From assembly GCA_003991915.1 (NCBI GenBank), contig RQTK01000005.1:62001-126000 (forward strand): a stretch of 64,000 nt of DNA, in the 5' to 3' direction. Shown here piece after piece: positions 55,124 through 64,000 of the stretch. Both the position numbers and the translations under genes were made by a program. The notes under the pieces are model-generated. The model was not told where the DNA came from. It did no database searches and saw nothing but the letters and a program-made list of their open reading frames with translations. Origin of the DNA: Elysia chlorotica (taxonomy: Eukaryota > Mollusca > Gastropoda > Plakobranchidae). Every line of letters begins with the position of its first letter. Within the stretch, counting starts at the first letter, position 1.

Positions 55124-58100
55124 ACTAAACAATCTGTGGGAACATAAGATAATATGCATCTAAATAAATTTTTAATTCGACAACTTTCTGTACTCAGTTG
55201 GCTTTCGCTGAAAAGATTTTCCCCTAACGCGTTTTAGTCCTATTATGAATAGAAATAGTAAAGGGGTATCTTTAGAGGAAATCTAAAAGTAAAGAAACTG
55301 AATGAACTGTTCCGATGGTGAATAGTTATGGCTCTTTTTTTCAACTTTTCCGAAGAAAAATTAGCTCTACAATGCCAGATGGGTTAAATCGATTCCGCAG
55401 TCAGATTTCGTTCAAACAAATTTTCACCGTATATTTTTGCATATATCATTATTTCTAGAGTCTATATGAAAGTAAATGAGAAACATTAATTTATGCTTAC
55501 TACATCATTATAATAGATTAGTGTGTTTTGTCATCGTTATCAAGACTAACTGCACCTGAAACATCAGTGTAGAAAATAGGCGCTAGATTTCTACATCTCA
55601 TTTCTAATGAGCAGAGATCTCTGGATCAGTGTATAATTACAAAGGAAAGTAAAAGCTACAAAATGGTCAAGGGCATAAACATTATACGGATATGAACACT
55701 GCACTTTTTCTCACAGTTCGTTATATGCAGCGATTCTTTGAAAAGTTCACTTTGGTGGAGTTACAAGTATTTATTTTCTAGAAGGATGAGTCAGTACGCA
55801 AATCATTGTGTAAATGAACCACCAAGTGTATCTATTATGACATACAATTTTATGCAACGCTTTTTATGTAAATTAACTGACTTAAGGCAACTAACAATAA
55901 TTCTTTAGATGTTCATCATAATTGAATAGGTAAACCTAGCCAACAACGTATAAAACAAATCAAAGGATTGCCACCAGACTGAATCTGATTTTGAACATAG
56001 ATATAGACCTAGAGTCCAGATTCCTACGTTGGTTCAGCTTTGGAACGTCAATTATGATTACATTAAAACGATGCCATAATAATTATATTCTTGCGAGAAA
56101 CAGCAAACTTAAACTTATTCTAAACAGAGATATGGGGTCCAGATTTTTTACTTGGTTCAGCACTGCCCGCTCATAATTTTTTTGATCAGCCAACTTTCGA
56201 TTTGTTTGTTGTTGAAGGAAGGGGAGGAAACAGTTGTATCTGTTCGTATTTTTTAAATTACTTATTTTGGTTTTATTAATTCGTTGGTTTTGTGCAAATT
56301 GTGGTGACACGAACAATTATGAAATAAATAATATGCCCAGGCAAATCTACAGTCAAAATGCCTTCTTCCTGGGTAATGTCGTAGCTTTATCTTGTGCATT
56401 TTCAAAGATTTTGGAATTCAAACATTTTTGTCTAGCTCCATTGATATATATCATAATGTGAGTTGTACTTAAAAATGCCATTCATAATATCCACGCGTAA
56501 ATGAGCCTCCCACCAGCTCGCCACGTTAGAGGACAGAACTAGCTTCACATGTTCAAAGATTTTAACGCCTGAAAGATTAAAATCCTTAAGACGGTTTCTA
56601 AAATATCAATGAAAATGTTTATCGTTATCTTCTTATAACGCTCGTATTCTTTTATACACCAAATCCTTATATTCTTTTTTTAAAGACTGACTTGTGTAGA
56701 GGGTTTATTCTACAACTAAGGTGGTAGTTGCTCTCAGTTCCAAAATAATCTCGTTACAAGCAAAGGAACGTGTGATCATTGAAATACTTATTATAGAATG
56801 TTTAGAACGTAGGTTAGGCAGAAAAAATTGATTATTATACACTTCAAAAGAGTTTATGTACACTAATTGGGTAGTTTTTACTATCTCGACGCAGAAAGCA
56901 AAATGAATTCAAGTCAGCATGTCCTATTCAAATCCTGTAAGAAGCTTACAAAAAATATTAGCCACCATCAGATGTTCTGATTGATAGCTAACTAGACTGG
57001 GCTTTATCTCGATCTAACAATTAGGTGTGTCTTCAGGAGAAGAGGATTATCGCAAAGATTAGGCTAAGGGAAAGACCAAAAACCTTTGCACGGCTGAAGC
57101 TGAAAAGAAATTATTGTTGCCTACGTTAAAGCGGTGTTTTCCTAAAAGAAAAAAAAAGGTCGATACTTCCTTAAAAAACTTAACTTTGAAGGTTTACAAA
57201 CACATGCTGATGTTGTGAACACTCAAATCTCAGAAGTATTTCAACTCTCTTTTTGCACACTTTCTAATTGAAAAAGTCTATACAATTATTCCCTTTTTAT
57301 CTGTATTGCGGTAACATCTTGTAATTTTCAAGTCTCAATGAGACAGGGATACTGAAAGAGCAGGGACTAGATACTAATTATATGCACTCAAGAAAATAGT
57401 GTAGGCGAGTAATTTTGATAGACCACCGTGACGGATGGACTGTTTCTGAGAGAAATTACACATCACGCCAAAAGTGGTAGCCCCAGAAATCCAATTATGC
57501 TGATAATTATACTGCCTGATATTGCAAATCCGTGGAAGGAAGACAACCATCTAATCGTTCCGTTAACGATAAGTGCAGCTGATGTTAAACTAAATTTGCC
57601 AGAGATAGACTTATAAAGGTGTTCTACAGAAAACAATTTCCTTTCCATCAGGTCCTTAATCTACCTAAAGATTACTTATTTGTTATACTCTGAACCTCCC
57701 TGCCTCAGCCAGTGTCGGGGAGCGAATATTTTCGACAATGGTCATGAACGTGACATTTTTAGGTATATGTTTTTAGCCTACTATATCAAGCCTTATTTTC
57801 AGATGCCTTTCAAAGGCAGCCCACCTAACTGCAGATTATTTTTATTCCGTCAAAAGGTGTATTTTTACCACACAAAAAAACACAGAATAAAGCTAATAAC
57901 AGTCTCCTAAAGAGCAAGGTAATAGACGTACGTAGAGGCAGCATTTGAAATAGTCCTATGCCTTTGCTTTATTTGCTAAGATTTTTCCCTATCAAATTTA
58001 ATAACCAATATATCACACTAACAAATGACAGGGCGCATGATTCAATTGAAAAAAATGTTGGCAGCTAGTGAAGTAGTATGAAGGTTGTAGATAAATGTGA

Positions 58101-59598
58101 GAGGGAAATAAGGAGGGTGAAAGAGAGAGAACAGAGAGAGTGAGGGGGCGGGGGGAGGATTACGTTAATCACCGGCCTGCTGCTTGAATTGTTAATACCC
58201 TGTAGCTTTAATGAAAAGTCTGGCAGGATAATCTGAAACCAACTCAATCGAAAAATCATCAAATAATTTACAAAGGAAAAATAATGATAACAGACTGGGA
58301 TCGGCTACTTCGAATAACATGCGATTCTAAAAGACACAACTAGACGAAAAGATTAAGGTTGAACAAGATAAATGGGGACATCTTCCACATAATGGTTTAT
58401 TTCTTACTAAAGGCCAACGATGAATGAATTAGATTCACCATAAAAGAGATTACAATTTTTCACTTCAAGTAATCAATCTGAAGATAACGTATTTTAGATT
58501 CGGTAATTTTATAAATTATTTTTTCCCACAGATTAGTATGGTAGGCCTATAATTATCATTAAGTATAATCCTTTCCTTTTTATTTTTTTTTATAAATTTT
58601 TTTAAAAATTTTGTTCCATATATTGCTTCTGTTTAAAGCTTAAGTTATAAATCAGCGGGTGACAAATAACTTCCAAAAAAGATTAGTGGTCTCGTGCCAT
58701 CTGAGCCCGCGATGTGTTGCGCTGGTTCCATGCCCCGTGGCAGGGCCGGTTACTCTAGTTGATTACCGCCACTCGGAGTCTGTCGCGGGCTCTGCACCAG
58801 CTGGGCTGATTGTCTCTGTCCTTTGCCGTGCGATCCGTGCATTCATCAGCATTGGGATGAACCGTGGCACTAATTACACTAATGTGACTCGAATTGGATA
58901 GCCATCTGAACTGTGTTGACAAGACTCACAACAAAGACTGGGGACCGGGGACATTAATTGTTGGGGATCCATCACTAAGGAACAATAATTATTTAAAATA
59001 AAAAAGCTATGGGAAATTAAGAAATTTTTCCACCCGTCTGTAATTATGTATTAATTTTACTGGTTGATAAGTAGGTGTTAAAATAATTATGTTTGAATTT
59101 TAAAACGAGTTGTCACATCAGTTGTATAATGAACAATCTCAATGCTAAAAGAAAAAAAACTAAGACTGTTTTAGGAACAAAATAAGACATTACAGTGAGG
59201 TGACGAATATTTTTTCGTCGCAAGAAACCGAGTTAACTATAATATGAATATAAGAATATATTTTTGTTTAAGATTAATAAATTGCGCATTTTTATCATCG
59301 TTCAATTTTATTTGCTATTAAAATTAATGATGCTTGCGAGCAATATTGTAGATATGTAGCAAGGCTGAATGTATTGAAGAAACATTCAATACACACCATA
59401 ATGTCTAAATTCTGTCACATCTATAAAAGTCACTTTCATCATGGGTACATATATGTGTACATCTAAAATAAATATGTACATCAAATATACAATAATCCAC
59501 ACTTACCAGTCCGAGATTTAGGTTGCATGGGAATTGGGGGGGGGGGGGGGGGGGGGGTGTGTTTTTTTATTAGTGGGTGAGTGGTGTGGGGGGGGGGT

Positions 59599-59631
<33 letters not shown>

Positions 59632-60461
59632 CGCTTGTACTTTTTAAAATGAGTCGCATATGAGGTGATATAAAGCGTTTGAGAGATCGTCTGGGTAAGC
59701 AATATGTTTTATGTTTCATACTTGGAAAAAAAAAAAGTTAAACCGATTAAATATTTAAGGAAAGGCGTAGCGTTGACTACATGCATTACTAATGGATAGC
59801 AATGACACTTTTACTGTATATATTGGCCTTACAGAGTCGACACCTTATTCGATGCGGCGTTGATTCACTAAAGCGCGCTCCTGTAGAGTAGTAACTTTAT
59901 TAATTAATACTTTGTCTGAGGGTTAAGAATTCAAGTCAAGAACGTCTAGACCTAAATCAATACTTGCAATATTTAGACCTACAATCGATCCAAACAACAG
60001 CAAAATAACAGCGTTCACTGCGGCAGTGTGTTACAATACAATCACAAGGCATGTAAAAACTCTCCTCTCTCTATGAAAAATCATCAATCATCAAATAAAA
60101 TCGGGCTCCGTTCTCATATACCTAAGTTACAGATCTGGAAATCTCTTGGTCCTTGTACTTTATGCAAGAATTTTAGAGAAAAGTCCGGTCTATAAATTAT
60201 ACAATTTATATAATTATTCATTAACACTACTCACCCCCACTCTTCTTAATCAAACTTCGAGATGTTCCTACAACAATAGGTAGATCTATATTCAAAGCCC
60301 GTACTTGTAAACAAAGTCACACTTGACTTTCTTGGAGCAAAGTCATTGACGATGGATATTCATTTTAAAAAATATGCAATGCTGACTGTAGGCTGGTCGA
60401 CCAGTGGCTCTTGTGATTTTTTGTTGAACTCGGTTCTTGGTTGTCTCCAATTAAAAAAAAA

Positions 60462-60542
<81 letters not shown>

Positions 60543-61149
60543 TGCAACTTGATACCATGAGAATAAACTCTGAGTGAAATTTTAACATTTTGGTAACTTG
60601 TCCTGTGTTTGATTTTTGTCCACGTATGGCTGTATCTGGCCAGATACGGACTTTGGCTCTGGTATGCGGTATGCATCAGTGTTTTTTAGACTTTTGTTTG
60701 TTGCGTCGTCACTTTGAAGGATGGCATTCCAAAGTATGACAAGTGGATCTGCTTAACAACCTACAAGCCTATATCATCTTTCAGGGCGCTCTTGATTTCT
60801 TCGCAGACATAACTGCAGAACCTTTGCAGCTTCATATTTACAGGACAATAGGGTTCCTGTGAATCTCTTTGTGAATAAAAAAAAGTTGAGGCTCTATCAG
60901 CATCTTTAGAAATAGATGTAAATTGCAGCGTACCACTTTGTTGCAATCCGACCAATTTGTTGTCTACTCTAAACGAGTATGTCAGACACATCTCGGAAAT
61001 GAACTTTATGACACTGCCTTGGTATTGACAATTCTACTTCCGTTCGTCCAACACGCTTCAACTTTAGGTTAAAAGAGATTGTTGCATCCATGTCTTGATT
61101 ACACATGATCACAAAGACGTTCTATTGCGTTTTAATAAAATAGTATCCA

Positions 61150-63950
61150 TTATAAGCAAGGGCTGACGTAGCTGGTGAGGCATATTGACACATCCATCCT
61201 CCAAGCGTAATGCTTTGTAACGTTGGCGATCATGCACCTCCACACTTACCGATCCTTCGCCGGTTTCGATGCCCATGTCACTTTCCCTAATTTAAGCTAT
61301 TTTATTAGTTCACCCAACATCTCATTTTTTTACTATGCTACGCTTCCCTATAATAAATCTGGTCGGCATCAGTTTTCTCTTCTCACCACTAGTCCAAAGT
61401 TTTTTTTATATTAACTCTTTTCTTCCTACAAGATTTTGATCATTTCTCTGAGGGACTTCACTTCAGCTGCCTCCAGTTTTTTTCTTTTATTGGTTCAAGA
61501 TTGTCCAATCCTCGTGTCCATAAATAAAATGCAGCATTGACTCTTCTTTTTGTATGCACGGAGATGCACTTGTTTGTTAGAACTGCTTCCGTTTTCTGGA
61601 AATTCAGTTTTGACAGTGCAATCCTTGATGATTTCAGCGTTATTGCTTAAATTGCTAGAGATTACGTTCCTAAATATTTGCATTGGCCATGCTTAGTGGG
61701 TGAAATTCCTTTGATACATAAATGTATCCGCGAAGAATTTTTCTTTCGATTGATGACCATTAATTCTTTTTTTTAACTAAACTTCAATCCTTTATTCCTG
61801 CTCTGTTCTTCAACAATGTCCATCAAACGCTACAAGTCTTTAATGATTTTTGCGTTTATTGCAGTTCATCGGTATTTCTCAAAATATTTACTTAGGTTCT
61901 CCTACATTATCACCTGGATATCCTTCCAAGATATACATGATTTTAGGAGGATAAAAGATCCAGGGAGAGTGCACAGTCCTGTCTGAAAGATCGCTTAATG
62001 GTCTGAAATGAGCTAATTTTGTCGTCCACTCACATCGCTGCTTTTTGATCCTAGTGCATTCTTATTTTTCATGGGGCTTTACAGTGTACTTTAATTGTGC
62101 TAGTTGTTAGATGATCTCACCATGGCGCACTCTGTCAAATGTCTCGGTACACTCGAATAAGCGCAAGTATAGATCTTTCTCGATTTCAAGTGCGCGTTCA
62201 TTAAGACTATGTAGATTCCGTTGTTGTTCCTTTTCCCTCCACGAACCCGAATTGGTCTTCTGGTATTTTCAGTTTATTTTGCTTCTGATTAGCACTTTGT
62301 TGATTGTTTACAAAATTTTAATATGAATCATGAGGCTGATAGTTTGATGTATTTCTAACCCTGTTGGAGTTGGTTTCTTTTGTAATGATATGAATATTGA
62401 TTTTGAGATATTTGTTGGAATCAGGCCTGCGTCGTAAATTTCATTTATTAATTCCATAGTCATGAAATGCTTCCATTATCACAACTGATATTTGACTCCC
62501 GGATCTGTTGCTTTGTCTGCCTTCGTCTTTCTATCGTTGACTGTACATCCTCTTTCAAGAAAAGAGGTCCTGCAACAGTTTTCTTCAAAACATTGTGATC
62601 TTCAAAAAGTTTGCTTATATAAATATTTGTTCTCTCTTTTCACTATTATGATGTCAACTTCCTCTGAATTTGAACAACCCGTGGATCTTTTCTGTGATCT
62701 CTTCAATGTCGGTATACATGAATTGCAGTCTGATTCTCTTAAACAGACCAATTTTGCTATACATTGTCATTTATCGACTTCTCTTTGATTTCGTCATATC
62801 TTTTCCTGAACTCATTGCGTATGTTGTTTCATATTGTTACTTTTGCCACCTTTTGCCTGTCTTCTTCTGTCCATCGCTTACAATAAAAATATACCTTATG
62901 TCATCCATGGTTGTTTTTCTTCCTTTTCAACTGTTGGTATATACTCCCGTTAACAATAAAAATATACCGTAAGTCACCTATGGTTGTTTTTCTTTGTTTT
63001 CAACTACTGGTATATACTCCACTGCCGCTTCGGTGAATGCTGTCTTAAAATGTCCTCATTGGTGATTCACTTCACCTGCTTCTCTTAAAACTTTCAATGT
63101 ATTTTCAACTCATGTGTGGTACTGCTCCCGACTGGTTTGTTTGGATACCGCTAAGGCCAAATAAAATTTGATTTTTGGGTTTGCACTTCAGTTTTCTTGC
63201 ATTTCAGTGTAAGCTTTTTTGAGGCAAGGATATACTATATATAGTAACTCTAACGGACAGCATCTGGGTACGATATTGCTAAAAGAAGTGCATTTCTCTC
63301 TGTATCTCTTTCAGAATAATATTTGTTATTTGCTTATTTTTTTTTTGTATTAATACTATTGGCTTCGTTCACGGCTATTTTCTTATTGGTGTTTTTTTAA
63401 ATCAAGTATTACCAATCACAAGGACATTTGTCTTACAACAATCTACTACGTTTTCTCCTAGATCATTAAATAGCAAGTCTATGAAGTCTCACAATGCCGT
63501 TTGTTCTCGCTGATCTTAGCTTGGAATTTAAAAAAAAACCCATCATGATCAAAAGGTCTTGTGTTCTGAATTGTTATTTCCCCTTAGCTAACTTCTCATA
63601 AAACCTGGGTCTGCATCACTAGTAGCTGATGTTGGAGCACAATTATAATTATTTGAATAGTATTTAGGTCTAAAGGTTTTCTTATCAGCTTTACTACCAG
63701 CATGCTGTCTAAACATGGATAGTATCCTTTTACTGTCTTTCTAATTTATCGATCCTTTCTCTTGTCCTTTGTCTCCGGAGTGCATTGATAAGAAATTTCC
63801 TGATGTTTATTTATCTTCACGTGGCCATCATTCATACCTAAAATGTTGATTGTCAGTCTATCCATCTTTTCTCTTCCTTCATGATGTCTAAACGATTGGA
63901 GTCTTCCGCCTGACTAGTTTATTGTTACACCATTAAAATATATCCGTTAC
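61150..63950 (-). mobile_element. Degraded RTE-like LINE, reverse orientation
   Basis: Read on the - strand, from the right: endonuclease pieces CAPTSATSDADPGFMRS (near 63,600-63,650) and CCKTNVLVIGNT (near 63,410-63,450). Next come reverse-transcriptase pieces IPEDQFGFV (near 62,235-62,265), FECTETFDRVRHGEII (near 62,110-62,160) and RQDCALSLDL (near 61,950-61,985). Last is a C-terminal AAFYLWTRGLDNL-like piece near 61,500-61,540. Order and spacing fit one element with many frameshifts. Edges are approximate, and it may run past the window end. Confidence 0.75.
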
Positions 63951-64000
63951 ATCATGATCATCTGCCACCTGATTTCCATTACTCCTTGGTAACCTCTGGA

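Overview
This window is eukaryotic, AT-rich and dense in introns and repeats. GT-AG introns, dozens of di-, tri- and tetranucleotide microsatellites, decayed LINE relics and many tRNA-derived SINE copies fit an invertebrate animal, most likely a lophotrochozoan and probably a gastropod mollusc. The clade is inferred from protein style and repeats, not proven.

Left part (about 0.7-22.3 kb, + strand): one large gene for a secreted zinc metalloprotease of the ADAMTS family. Twenty-two exons can be placed from splice signals, phase continuity and family motifs. They run from a furin site and the catalytic domain (HELGH / NFGMKHD) through disintegrin-like, Cys-rich and spacer modules, seven thrombospondin type 1 repeats (TSRs) and an acidic linker to a C-terminal PLAC domain, a stop codon and a polyA signal. 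Sequence and layout best fit the ADAMTS7/ADAMTS12 subgroup. The prodomain lies upstream of the window. The first half of TSR1 and one Cys-rich exon are not visible. Introns carry an RTE-like LINE relic with a three-arm foldback, a 50-bp minisatellite made of an exon end plus its splice donor, a 20-copy 42/45-bp minisatellite against a damaged exon, and a copy of part of the acidic-linker exon fused to an expanded GAT tract.

Middle (29.6-36 kb, - strand): a zinc-dependent medium-chain dehydrogenase/reductase of the sorbitol dehydrogenase / polyol dehydrogenase type. Eight consecutive exons join in phase and give 333 residues. Only the first 15-20 residues are missing. It is convergent with the ADAMTS gene across about 7.5 kb of gene-free, SINE-bearing DNA.

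Right part (36-64 kb): mostly microsatellites, SINEs and AT-rich unique DNA. A convincing signal-peptide exon starts at 44,953 on the + strand, just downstream of a GC-richer block, and probably begins a further secreted-protein gene. A possible terminal exon lies at 50,125-50,379, but its link to that gene is not shown. A 583-bp segment carrying a SINE is tandemly duplicated near 47 kb. A second degraded RTE-like LINE on the - strand fills about the last 3 kb.

The two recognisable genes show no functional connection. The most unusual structures are the splice-donor minisatellite and the exon-derived repeats inside the ADAMTS gene.
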